Below the pieces are notes generated by a model that had not been told where the DNA came from, ran no database searches, and saw nothing but the letters and a program-made list of their open reading frames with translations. Shown here in pieces: positions 55,889-63,451 of a stretch of DNA of 64,000 nucleotides. The position numbers and the translations under genes are program-made. Source of the stretch: Marinobacter xestospongiae (GTDB lineage: Bacteria > Pseudomonadota > Gammaproteobacteria > Pseudomonadales > Oleiphilaceae); contig NZ_JAKZAK010000030.1 of assembly GCF_023156385.1 (NCBI RefSeq), positions 1-64,000 on the forward strand. Direction: 5' to 3'. Position 1 is the stretch's first letter. Each line of letters opens with the position of its first letter.

Positions 55889-56380
55889 TTAACGGCGCTT
55901 GGGCGTCCAGGCCCAGATCATCTCGACCTCGATCGGCTCCTTGGCCTCAGCGTCGTGGATACGCACAGCAACGGCGGTCTCGCCCTTGTCCTCATCGCGG
56001 ATACGCTGCTTCTGTTCTTCGGTCAGAAAGGCCTCTACGGTCATGTCGCCTTTCGCTCGCTTGGTATACTCGGCGTGGACCGTCTTGATTACCGGTATTT
56101 TGTCGTCCGGCACGTTCATGCCCACCAGAAAACCGGTGGCCGACTCCGCCAGCAACAGCGAGGCCACAGCATGAACACCGCCGATGTGGTTCTGTACCCG
56201 ACGCTTGTTGGCCAGAGTGATGACGCAGCGGTTGGCGTCGAGACTGAGGATGCGGATGCCCGTGGTACCCGTGAAAGGCACCGCCTTGCCAAAGAACAGG
56301 GACAGCGCCCGGGGACGGGCGATGGCCGGCAAAGAGTTGATCCGGTTAACAATTGAGGCAAGACGGTTGACGGCCGCCAT
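55889..56380 (-). CDS. DUF4442 hotdog-fold thioesterase-like protein
   Basis: The 163-residue protein is predicted to adopt a hotdog fold with the DUF4442 motifs VQNHIGGVHAVASLLLAESA and VIKTVHAEYTKRAKGD. Related proteins are acyl-CoA thioesterases; the active-site residues cannot be assigned with certainty. The ATG at 56380 has TGGAGG 7 bases upstream, and a longer frame lacks one. It is divergent from the acyl-CoA-binding protein gene, which supports an acyl-CoA-related role. Confidence 0.85.
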   Translation of the reverse strand: MAAVNRLASIVNRINSLPAIARPRALSLFFGKAVPFTGTTGIRILSLDANRCVITLANKRRVQNHIGGVHAVASLLLAESATGFLVGMNVPDDKIPVIKTVHAEYTKRAKGDMTVEAFLTEEQKQRIRDEDKGETAVAVRIHDAEAKEPIEVEMIWAWTPKRR

Positions 56381-56511
56381 GGCGTTCCCTCCATATTTGG
56401 GTTCAGCTATCTTATAATTCAGCGCTGGACAATAACCCATTCGTCGAAGGAAAGAAACGCGACGCCGCGTAGCCTGAGACCCACAACCTCCCTACTCACA
56501 AGGAAACCAAT

Positions 56512-56781
56512 ATGAGCGACCTGAAAGCCAAGTTTGACGAGGCGGTCAACTACATCCAGACCGCCGAAGGCGATTTCAAGCCGTCCAACGAAATGAAACT
56601 GGACTTCTACGCCCTCTACAAGCAGGCCACCGAGGGCGACGCCAGCGGCAAGCGCCCGGGCATGCTGGATGTGGTTGGCCGCGCCAAGTACGACGCCTGG
56701 GCCAAGCTCAAGGGCACGTCAGCCGACGACGCCATGCAGCGCTATATCGATCGCCTGGAAGCACTCAAGAACCAGGGCTAA
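56512..56781 (+). CDS. Acyl-CoA-binding protein
   Basis: The 89-residue helical bundle covers the whole ACBP family: DLKAKFDEAVNYIQ, the CoA-binding region LDFYALYKQATEGDASG, and KYDAWAKLKGTSADDAM. Tyr, Lys and Trp residues that contact acyl-CoA are present. ACBPs buffer long-chain acyl-CoA in the cytoplasm. Such genes are common in eukaryotes but patchy in bacteria. It faces a divergent thioesterase-like gene. Confidence 0.93.
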   Translation: MSDLKAKFDEAVNYIQTAEGDFKPSNEMKLDFYALYKQATEGDASGKRPGMLDVVGRAKYDAWAKLKGTSADDAMQRYIDRLEALKNQG

Positions 56782-56816
56782 ACTGTAGCAAAGGGCGACC
56801 ACCACTACAGCCCGAC

Positions 56817-56850
56817 AACGTTTGAAGGTTTTTTGCCACCTTCAAACGTT
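56817..56850. other. 13-bp perfect inverted repeat between ACBP and integrase-domain genes
   Basis: AACGTTTGAAGGT (56817-56829) pairs perfectly with 56838-56850 around the loop TTTTTGCC. The right arm ends in CAAACGTTTG, itself a 10-base palindrome at 56843-56852. It could be the ACBP terminator or a TetR-type (PsrA-like) operator before the next gene. Confidence 0.65.
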
Positions 56851-56902
56851 TGTCATACGATGCGGAGATCATAACAACAACAATGTTTGTGGAAGACGAA
56901 CC

Positions 56903-57211
56903 ATGCAACTGATCGAAGCGTTGGAGCATGCCCAGCCGGGCCTGCTCAGTCGCGTATCCCTGGCGATCCGCCAGCACCAGCTCAACCAGCGGACTGAGCA
57001 GAACTACCTGCACTGGATTACCCGCTTTGTGCTGTTTCACGACCTCAAAGACATCGAAGCCCTGGAGGCGGATGACCGCCAGCAGTTCCTGAGCTATCTC
57101 GGCGAACGTATCGAAGTGTCCCGCGCACGGCTGAACCAGGCCAAGCAGGCCCTGACGTTCTTCTACGAGGACGTACTCGGCAAGCGGGACGACGCCACGG
57201 CCGCCGCCTGA
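56903..57211 (+). CDS. Orphan integrase N-terminal SAM-like domain protein
   Basis: The 102-residue protein corresponds to the core-binding (SAM-like) domain of a tyrosine recombinase (LSRVSLAIRQHQLNQRTEQN, HWITRFVLFHDLKDIEALEA, RLNQAKQALTFFYEDVLG). It ends with a normal stop and no catalytic domain with R-H-R-Y follows in any frame nearby. It is either a domesticated DNA-binding protein or the remains of an integron or phage integrase. The ATG at 56903 has GGAAG upstream. Confidence 0.8.
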   Translation: MQLIEALEHAQPGLLSRVSLAIRQHQLNQRTEQNYLHWITRFVLFHDLKDIEALEADDRQQFLSYLGERIEVSRARLNQAKQALTFFYEDVLGKRDDATAAA

Positions 57212-57269
57212 ACGCTCTCAGCCCGGCGACGCTCCTGTCGTCAGGGCTGCCGCCAGCTCAGACCGCCCT

Positions 57270-57695
57270 TCAGCGGGCGGTAACGTTGGCGCCGTAGGTG
57301 TTGTAGGTACGACCAGGGGATGGCTGGATGGAGTAGGTATTGCCATTCACCTGCCCGGGAATCACCCGCGGGTTGCTGAAGCGAATCTCCACCGGAATCT
57401 CCGAACGCCCCAGATCGGTCCGATTGTCCGATGGCTGCAGCGCCAGCGGGTCCAGATAGAAATCCTCTTCGGTTTCCGCCACCGGCACACCGGCCGCCGG
57501 AGCCTCCAGTCCGCCCTCAATGATGGTGTTGGCCAGCGACTCCTCTTCCAGTGACTGGAACGGAATCGTGTCCATGGTAGACCGCTCCCGGTAACCGAAA
57601 GGGTCTTCGGATTCCTGGGCGGCGTCCTGAGCGTAGGTGCCGGCTGAATACAGCCCCGCCAGCGTGAACAGGACCAACACGGTTGATCGGTTCAT
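57270..57695 (-). CDS. Exported hypothetical protein
   Basis: The 141-residue precursor has a signal peptide (VLVLFTLAGLYSAGTYA, cleavage near residue 22) and a Pro/Glu/Asn-rich mature part without recognised domain. Repeated acidic and Asn-rich stretches (NTYSIQPSPGRTYNTYG) suggest an extracytoplasmic, perhaps disordered protein. The ATG at 57695 starts just before the signal peptide with GGAAAGC upstream; an ATG 9 bases earlier is possible. It is convergent with the integrase-domain gene. Confidence 0.6.
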   Translation of the reverse strand: MNRSTVLVLFTLAGLYSAGTYAQDAAQESEDPFGYRERSTMDTIPFQSLEEESLANTIIEGGLEAPAAGVPVAETEEDFYLDPLALQPSDNRTDLGRSEIPVEIRFSNPRVIPGQVNGNTYSIQPSPGRTYNTYGANVTAR

Positions 57696-58051
57696 GCTTT
57701 CCATCTCTTTGTTTTCCTTGTTTTCTTCGCGGCTTTCGTGACTGCTGGTTTTGGCGACGGTTAACGCTACCCCTTGCACGGTCGCACCGGCAGCCATGGG
57801 TGTGATAGCCCAAGTGCGGAGGCCAGCAGCCAGCGTCTCGTAGTGACGACTAGTGACAATTTTTGAACAGTTTATCGACAATTAAAGCAACCCGATGGAG
57901 AGTTCGCCAATTCTGTGACCCTATTCACGGGTCCGATCAGGCCAAATTTTCACCAATCGTTGCATTGCCCCTGAAATACACAGGGTCTTACGGTCATCCA
58001 TCGCTCTGATACACTCGCCCACACAGACAGTCACCAACGACGACTCACACC
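57696..58051. other. Intergenic region before greB
   Basis: This region of about 350 bases holds the divergent control region of the exported protein gene and greB. A possible greB promoter is seen within it. No open frame with support and no strong repeat was found. Confidence 0.6.
57988..58015 (+). promoter_or_regulatory. Possible greB promoter
   Basis: TTACGG (57988-57993) and TACACT (58010-58015) lie 16 bases apart, about 37 bases before the greB ATG. The -35 match is weak. Confidence 0.3.
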
Positions 58052-58540
58052 ATGCGCGCAAAACTCATTACCCGTGATGGCTTTGAAGCCCTGAAAAAAG
58101 AGCTGGATTACCTCTGGCGCGAGCATCGTCCCGAGATCACCCGCAAGGTGCAGTGGGCGGCCAGCCTGGGCGATCGCAGCGAAAACGCCGATTACCAGTA
58201 CAACAAGAAGCTGCTGCGACAGATCGACCGCCGGGTGCGCTACCTGCGACGGGTTCTGGCGGAGCTGACAGTTGTGGATGCCGCCCCGGAGCAGGAGGGC
58301 CAGGTGTTCTTCGGCGCCTGGGTGGAGATTGAAAACGAAGAGGGCGAGACCAAGCGTTTCCGCATTGTTGGTTATGATGAGATCTTCGATCGCAAGGACT
58401 ACATTTCCATCGACACACCGATGGCCCGAGCACTACTGAAGAAACGGGTGGACGACGAGGTCGAGGTGAACACCCCCCAGGGCCCGGCCTATTGGGTCAT
58501 CAACGCCATTGAGTACGAACACCATAAAAAAGCCCCGTAA
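58052..58540 (+). CDS. greB: Transcription elongation factor GreB
   Basis: The 162-residue factor enters the RNA polymerase secondary channel and stimulates cleavage of backtracked transcripts. The N-terminal coiled coil spans about 1-75 with the acidic tip in GDRSENADYQYNKKLLRQID, and the C-terminal FKBP-like domain follows (RFRIVGYDEIFDRKDYISI). The basic patch and the NKKLLR segment fit GreB rather than GreA. The stop codon lies inside a GC-rich hairpin. Confidence 0.94.
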   Translation: MRAKLITRDGFEALKKELDYLWREHRPEITRKVQWAASLGDRSENADYQYNKKLLRQIDRRVRYLRRVLAELTVVDAAPEQEGQVFFGAWVEIENEEGETKRFRIVGYDEIFDRKDYISIDTPMARALLKKRVDDEVEVNTPQGPAYWVINAIEYEHHKKAP

Positions 58541-58549
58541 GGACGGGGC
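58532..58549. terminator. GC-rich hairpin spanning the greB stop codon
   Basis: GCCCCGT and ACGGGGC form a 7-bp stem around AAGG, and the TAA of greB is at its apex. The T tract needed for termination lies only on the minus strand (AAAAAA precedes the hairpin on the plus strand), so it would stop leftward transcripts. Confidence 0.5.
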
Positions 58550-58625
58550 GAAGGCTAGCGCTGTGCTGGAGGGTCAATGCGCCCATCTGCGGAAGGGCAC
58601 ATGCCTGAGTCTTGCGGAGACTCCA

Positions 58626-58891
58626 AGGAGCCTCTGACTCACTCCGAATCATCTCTGGCTTTCAGAGCGGTTCACACTCAAGGCGCGACGATGCAGACAG
58701 GCTGGCCGCCTTTCAAAGCGTCGCAACGCCGGGTGTGGATCGCTCTGAAAGCCCCGAAGGGCGCGCTCTGAGGACTGCATCTGCGGCGTTGCGGCCCTTG
58801 CCAAGGGCTACGGCCATTGGCTGCGAACCGCGCCTTGCAGCTACAGCCCTCAGAGCGTGCAGAGACGGTTCGGAGTGAGCCAGAGGCTCCT
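58626..58891. repeat. 266-bp palindromic MITE-like or structured RNA element
   Basis: The ends 58626-58648 and 58869-58891 are 23-bp inverted repeats with one mismatch, extending to about 32 bases with three mismatches. Inside are a perfect 13-bp pair (58657-58669 with 58741-58753), a 10-bp pair (58764-58773 with 58848-58857), a 10-bp pair CGCAACGCCG with CGGCGTTGCG, and a small GCCCTT-AAGGGC hairpin at 58794-58808. No coding frame is credible. The element could be a non-autonomous transposon, a recombination site or a folded RNA. Confidence 0.7.
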
Positions 58892-59038
58892 AACTACACC
58901 TTCTACTATACGGATTGACAATTACTGCAGGGTGGCCAGGCCATTACGTTTCCGACAGACCGGAATTAGGTTGTGCATCCTAAAAATAGCCAGTAGGTTT
59001 GGCCACAATCCCTATTAGCCACGTTTCGGAAGATTGCC

Positions 59039-59326
59039 ATGAACACCAAGCAACTGCTCGACACCGCACTCACCGGCCTGGATCACCTGGGCTATCAGTT
59101 GGACCAACTGGGCATCACCGGTAAGGTCAACCGCCACAACCTGGCGGCGTTTGTCATGAACGAACAGAAACACCTGGAAGGCGAGTGGGACAGCATTCAG
59201 GCCCGCATTGACCGTCGCCGGTCGCAGCTGGAAGGCCTGCGCCATCAGGTGGAAACCCGTGCGGAATCGGTGATCGGGCCACTGCGCTCGCGCCTGGACG
59301 AACTACGGGGCAGCCTGCGCGGCTAA
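59039..59326 (+). CDS. Small unknown helical protein
   Basis: The 95-residue protein is not recognised. It is mostly helical with an amphipathic N-terminus (LDTALTGLDHLGYQLDQLGI) and a basic coiled coil at about 40-90 (RIDRRRSQLEGLRHQVETRA). No signal peptide or membrane segment is seen. The ATG lies 147 bases after the palindromic element. A phasin-like or membrane-associated role is possible but not shown. Confidence 0.6.
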   Translation: MNTKQLLDTALTGLDHLGYQLDQLGITGKVNRHNLAAFVMNEQKHLEGEWDSIQARIDRRRSQLEGLRHQVETRAESVIGPLRSRLDELRGSLRG

Positions 59327-59380
59327 AAGCCCGGCCGCCGACGCGACCCAAGCAGCCTCTGCTTAACTACTCTTGCTTAA

Positions 59381-60856
59381 CTACTCTGCGGAGGAGAGTT
59401 CGGTCGCGTCGGCAGTGGTCTCGTCGTTATCGCCTTTGCCCTGGCCCGCTTTCTGGCGCCGGTTCTGTTTGCGGTAGGCCGGCAACTGGATAGTGACGGT
59501 CAGCCCCGGACGTTCTTCGCCCGGATGGCTGTCGCTGAGCAGAATCTGACCCTGATGGATCTCCGCCACCGCACTCACCAGACTCAGTCCCAACCCATTG
59601 CCAGGCAATGACCGGCTCTTGCCGACCCGGTAAAAGCGCTGGAACACGTTCTTCTTCTCGTCATCGGGAATACCGATGCCGCTGTCACTGACCTCAAACA
59701 CCACGTAGTCCCGATCCCGGTACACCGACACCCGAATACCACCCTGCTCCGGCGTATACTTGATGGCGTTGTCGATCAGGTTGCTGACCATCTGGAACAG
59801 CAGGTCCCGGTCGCCATCGATCATCGCCTCGTTATCCAGGGACTGCTGGAAATCCTGCTGCTTGTCTTCCGCCACCGCCTCGTAAAGCTCACAGGCATCG
59901 GTAACCAGCAACCCCAGCGACACCGGTTTCATGTCGGCGGTATTGCCACGGGTCTCGAGGCGGGCAATGCGCAGCAGCGCGTTGAACGTCGACAGCAACT
60001 GATCCGCTTCCGCCACCGCCCGGCCGGCCTGTTCCCGGGCCTCGTCGTTGTCCACCGCCATCAGGGTGGTCTCCAGCTGGTTACGCAGACGGGTCAGCGG
60101 GGTTCGCAGATCGTGGGCGATGCTGTCGGAGACATGCCGAATACCTTCCATCAGGTACACGATGCGATCCAACATCTGGTTGAGGTTTTCCGCCAACTGA
60201 TCAAAGTCGTCGTCGGTGCCCCGGGTGGGTATTCGCTGGGACAGGTGACCGTTCATGATCTTGCGGGAGGTGTTGTTGATCACCTCAATCCGGCGCGTGG
60301 TGCTGCGACTGATCATGAAACCGCCGAGCAGCGCCAGGGCCAGGGTAATCCCCATCCCCCAGTTGATCGCCGTTTCGATCACCCGTTTGAGTGCGGACAG
60401 GTCGTCCACGTCCCGACCCACCAGCAGCCGCAACCCGCCCTGGACCTCAAAGATTCGGGCACGAGCCAGCCTTGGCGGACCCTGCCAGCCAACCGAACCA
60501 TTGAGGGTGAAATTGATCCAGCCGCTCTGCGACTGGCTACCTTCCGGCCAGGTGGTGAGGTTGCCGGCCAGCTTCATGTAATCTTCGGTGGTCACGAGGT
60601 AGAGGGACTTGCCGTTGGGGTCCCGTGCCACCCGCTCCCGAATGATGGTGATCAGGCCGTTGATGCCGCGACCGCGGTACTGCTCCGCCAGACCGGCGAT
60701 TTCCGCTTCAATGGTCTCGTCGGTCTGGGCGGCCATAAATCCCGCCGTACGCCAGTAGATGAACGCCAACAACAGAAAGACTGATGTGGCGAACACCACC
60801 ATGTACAGCAGGGCGAGCTGAAAGGTGGATGTGCGGAGCTGACTAAGCAGTTTCAC
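59381..60856 (-). CDS. Sensor histidine kinase of an OmpR-type two-component system
   Basis: The 491-residue inner membrane kinase has helices at about 10-35 and 165-190 bracketing a periplasmic sensor, a HAMP domain (SRKIMNGHLSQRIPTRG), HisKA with the phospho-His near 247 (DSIAHDLRTPLTRLRN), and a HATPase (NLIDNAIKYTP, GNGLGLSLV). The GTG at 60856 gives a 14-base overlap with the regulator gene; a GTG 18 bases upstream is possible. The C-terminal tail is charged and low-complexity. The signal is unknown. Confidence 0.88.
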   Translation of the reverse strand: MKLLSQLRTSTFQLALLYMVVFATSVFLLLAFIYWRTAGFMAAQTDETIEAEIAGLAEQYRGRGINGLITIIRERVARDPNGKSLYLVTTEDYMKLAGNLTTWPEGSQSQSGWINFTLNGSVGWQGPPRLARARIFEVQGGLRLLVGRDVDDLSALKRVIETAINWGMGITLALALLGGFMISRSTTRRIEVINNTSRKIMNGHLSQRIPTRGTDDDFDQLAENLNQMLDRIVYLMEGIRHVSDSIAHDLRTPLTRLRNQLETTLMAVDNDEAREQAGRAVAEADQLLSTFNALLRIARLETRGNTADMKPVSLGLLVTDACELYEAVAEDKQQDFQQSLDNEAMIDGDRDLLFQMVSNLIDNAIKYTPEQGGIRVSVYRDRDYVVFEVSDSGIGIPDDEKKNVFQRFYRVGKSRSLPGNGLGLSLVSAVAEIHQGQILLSDSHPGEERPGLTVTIQLPAYRKQNRRQKAGQGKGDNDETTADATELSSAE

Positions 60857-61523
60857 GAAGCATGTATCCGGCACCCCGGACAGTCTGCAACAGCGGAGTG
60901 TCGAATTCCTTGTCTATCTTGGCCCGCAGGCGACTGATGTGAACGTCGATGACATTGGTCTGGGGATCAAAATGATAGTCCCAGACTTTTTCCAGCAGCA
61001 TGGTGCGGGTCACCACCTGGCCGGCGTTGCGCATCAGATACTCCAGCAGCCGAAACTCCCGCGGCTGGACATCGATGTTCTGGCCGGCCCGCTTCACCGT
61101 CCGCGCCAGCAGGTCCATTTCCAGATCCGCCACCCGCAGCACGGTTTCAGTCTCGGCGGCCTGGCGGTTACGCCGTACCAGGGACTCGATCCGGGCCAGC
61201 AGCTCGGTGAACGAGAAGGGCTTGGTGAGGTAATCGTCACCGCCACCACGCAGGCCTTCGACTCGGTCATCCACATCGCCCAGGGCACTGAGGATCAGCA
61301 CCGGAACCTGGTTACCGGTGGCGCGAACCGTCTTGATGATCGACAGACCATCCATCCCCGGCAGCATGCGGTCGACGATCATGATGTCATAGTCTTCGCT
61401 GGCCGCCATCATCATGCCTTCCTTGCCATCCGCCGCGTGGTCCACCACGAAGTCTGACTCTTTCAGTCCCTTGATCAGATAGCTTGCGACGTCCTGATCG
61501 TCTTCAATTACCAGCGCTTTCAC
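60843..61523 (-). CDS. OmpR-family response regulator
   Basis: The 226-residue protein has a receiver domain with IEDDQD at 6-11, the acceptor Asp51 in IMIVDRMLPGMDG and the Lys in DDYLTKPFS, then a winged-helix DNA-binding domain at about 125-222 (LLEYLMRNAGQVVTRTMLLE). It resembles the copper or envelope-stress regulators CopR/QseB in pattern. The kinase gene follows with overlap, so this is one operon, with 114 bases to hyi upstream. Confidence 0.92.
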   Translation of the reverse strand: MKALVIEDDQDVASYLIKGLKESDFVVDHAADGKEGMMMAASEDYDIMIVDRMLPGMDGLSIIKTVRATGNQVPVLILSALGDVDDRVEGLRGGGDDYLTKPFSFTELLARIESLVRRNRQAAETETVLRVADLEMDLLARTVKRAGQNIDVQPREFRLLEYLMRNAGQVVTRTMLLEKVWDYHFDPQTNVIDVHISRLRAKIDKEFDTPLLQTVRGAGYMLRETA

Positions 61524-61637
61524 TCAAAAGCCTCCAGGTTCTTGGAAAATCATAAAAACAGGTTACGGTCTTGCCTCAATGACAACCAGTTACGATCTTG
61601 TAAGAGGGTGTCGCCATTGGCGACGGTCACAGCCCGC

Positions 61638-62420
61638 TTAATTCCGGGCCCGGGCCAGCCAGGCCAGGGACTCCTCAGTACGCCCAGACGGGCGGTATTC
61701 GGCGCTGACCCAGCCGGTATAGCCCATCCGGTCTAGGGCCCGGAAGATCGCCGGGAAGTGGATCTCCCCGGTGCCCGGCTGGTGCCGTCCGGGGTTGTCG
61801 GCGAACTGGATATGCCCCACCTGCGGCAGGCAGCGTTCCAGCGTGCGGATCAGGTCCCCCTCCATAATCTGCATATGGTAGAGGTCGTATTGCAGCTTCA
61901 GGTTGTCGGAAGCCACCTCAGCGATCAGCCGCAGCGCCCGCGCCGAAGTGTCCAGCACAAAACCGGGCATGTCGACCCGGGAGTTGATGGCCTCCACGCA
62001 CAGCGTGATGCCTTCCCGCGCCAGCTGCTGATTGGCCCAGTCGACGTTGCGCACCAGGGTATCCCACACTTCCGCTTCCGCCACCCCGACCGGCGCCAGG
62101 CCCGCCAGACAGTTGACCCGCTCGCAGCCAAGCGCCTGGGCGTAACCGATCGCCTGCTCGACACCGCGACGGAACTCATCCACCCGCCCCGGCAGGCAGG
62201 CAATGCCGCGCTCCCCGGCGTCCCAGTCACCGGGCGGCAGGTTGAACAGCACCTGGGTCAGCCCCTGATCGTGGAGCCATTGGCGCAGCTGCTGCCGGCG
62301 CCAGGGGTAAGGAAACAGGAATTCGACTCCCTCGAACCCGGCCTGGCGGGCGGCAGCAAACCGCTCCGGGAACGGCACTTCGTTGAACAGCAGGGTGAGG
62401 TTGGCAGCAAAACGGGGCAT
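61638..62420 (-). CDS. hyi: Hydroxypyruvate isomerase
   Basis: This TIM-barrel isomerase of 260 residues interconverts hydroxypyruvate and tartronate semialdehyde. Typical segments are FAANLTLLFNEVPFPERFAA, GFEGVEFLFPYPW, VEAINSRVDMPGFVLDT, LQYDLYHMQIMEGDL and GHIQFADNPGRHQPGTGEI, including the metal-binding Glu and Asp/His residues. The ATG at 62420 has GGGAG 8 bases upstream. It follows glxR by 4 bases, so both belong to one glyoxylate operon. No glyoxylate carboligase gene is visible in the window. Confidence 0.93.
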   Translation of the reverse strand: MPRFAANLTLLFNEVPFPERFAAARQAGFEGVEFLFPYPWRRQQLRQWLHDQGLTQVLFNLPPGDWDAGERGIACLPGRVDEFRRGVEQAIGYAQALGCERVNCLAGLAPVGVAEAEVWDTLVRNVDWANQQLAREGITLCVEAINSRVDMPGFVLDTSARALRLIAEVASDNLKLQYDLYHMQIMEGDLIRTLERCLPQVGHIQFADNPGRHQPGTGEIHFPAIFRALDRMGYTGWVSAEYRPSGRTEESLAWLARARN

Positions 62421-62424
62421 CTCG

Positions 62425-63351
62425 TTACTCCCTTGATCCAGAACCGGACCCGGCTGGACCGGGGCCAACGACTCCCAGGCGAGTGCCGTTGAGGTGTTCC
62501 AGCTCCAGCAGCAGGCCACTGTGATCCACTTCGCTGTGGCCATTGGCCAGCAGCGACTGGTAACTGTTGTGCACCTGCTGTGCCAGCGGCAGGGTCAGTC
62601 CCTGGGCCCGGGCCTCGTCGAGGATCATCCGCAGGTCCTTGAGCTGGATACGCGCTGGCGCCCCGGGCTCAAAGTCGCGCTCAATCATCCGCAAGCCATG
62701 CTGATCCAGTATCCGGCTGTTGGCGAAACCGCCCAGCAGCGCCTGGCGCACGGCCGCGGGATCGGCTCCGCCACCGGCGGCCAGCAACAAAGCCTCGGAC
62801 ACCGCTCCGATGGTAATCCCAACAATCGCCTGATTCGCCAGCTTCGCCAGCTGCCCGGCCCCGACCGGACCAATGTGGGTCACCGAACCCAGCGCCGAAA
62901 GCACCGCTGAGGCCTCCGCCAGCACCGCGGCCTCGCCACCGGCCATAATGCTGAGCTCGCCAGCCTCCGCACCCCGGGTTCCCCCGGACACCGGCGCGTC
63001 CAGATAACGAATGCCCCTCTCCTGTAGGCGAGCGCCATGGTCCCGGGCCTGGGCCGGGGCAATGGAACTCATATCAATCACCAGGGCACCCGGCGCCAAC
63101 GCCGCCAACACGTCCGGCGCCAACAACACCGCCTCCACCACATCGCCGTTCTCCAGCATGGTCACCACCACATCCGCGCCAGCCACCGCCTCCGCCGGCG
63201 TGGCGGCGATGTGCGCCGCTTCCGCGAAGGGCTCACACTTGCTGACCGTGCGGTTCCACAATCGCATGGCGAACCCCGCCGCCAGCAGGTTGCGGGTCAT
63301 CGGCGCCCCCATCAGGCCAATGCCGAGAAAAGCAACGGTGGGTTGTGTCAT
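62425..63351 (-). CDS. glxR: 2-hydroxy-3-oxopropionate (tartronate semialdehyde) reductase
   Basis: This beta-hydroxyacid dehydrogenase of 308 residues reduces tartronate semialdehyde to glycerate with NAD(P)H. The dinucleotide site is LGIGLMGAPMTRNL near 9-22, the substrate motif is DAPVSGGTRGAE, and the catalytic Lys is in GAGQLAKLANQ. The ATG at 63351 has GGAG 10 bases upstream. Together with hyi it channels glyoxylate-derived C3 units to glycerate. The rpoH terminator lies directly upstream. Confidence 0.92.
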   Translation of the reverse strand: MTQPTVAFLGIGLMGAPMTRNLLAAGFAMRLWNRTVSKCEPFAEAAHIAATPAEAVAGADVVVTMLENGDVVEAVLLAPDVLAALAPGALVIDMSSIAPAQARDHGARLQERGIRYLDAPVSGGTRGAEAGELSIMAGGEAAVLAEASAVLSALGSVTHIGPVGAGQLAKLANQAIVGITIGAVSEALLLAAGGGADPAAVRQALLGGFANSRILDQHGLRMIERDFEPGAPARIQLKDLRMILDEARAQGLTLPLAQQVHNSYQSLLANGHSEVDHSGLLLELEHLNGTRLGVVGPGPAGSGSGSRE

Positions 63352-63387
63352 GACGGAAAACTCCGGGTGGCGGTGAATGGCAGATAC

Positions 63388-63422
63388 AAAAACGCCACCG
63401 GGTCGCAAAACCCGGTGGCGTT
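63388..63422 (-). terminator. Rho-independent terminator of rpoH
   Basis: Thirteen-base arms 63391-63403 and 63410-63422 pair perfectly around a 6-base loop, with TTTTT following on the minus strand. It lies about 30 bases after the rpoH stop and before the glxR-hyi operon. Confidence 0.9.
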
Positions 63423-63451
63423 GGTAACAACGGTGTGAGCTGCGCGCCCGA

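Noticed and set aside
58577..58878. Short open frames inside the palindromic element
   Set aside because: They lack ribosome binding sites, have unlikely composition, and the DNA is explained by its inverted-repeat structure.
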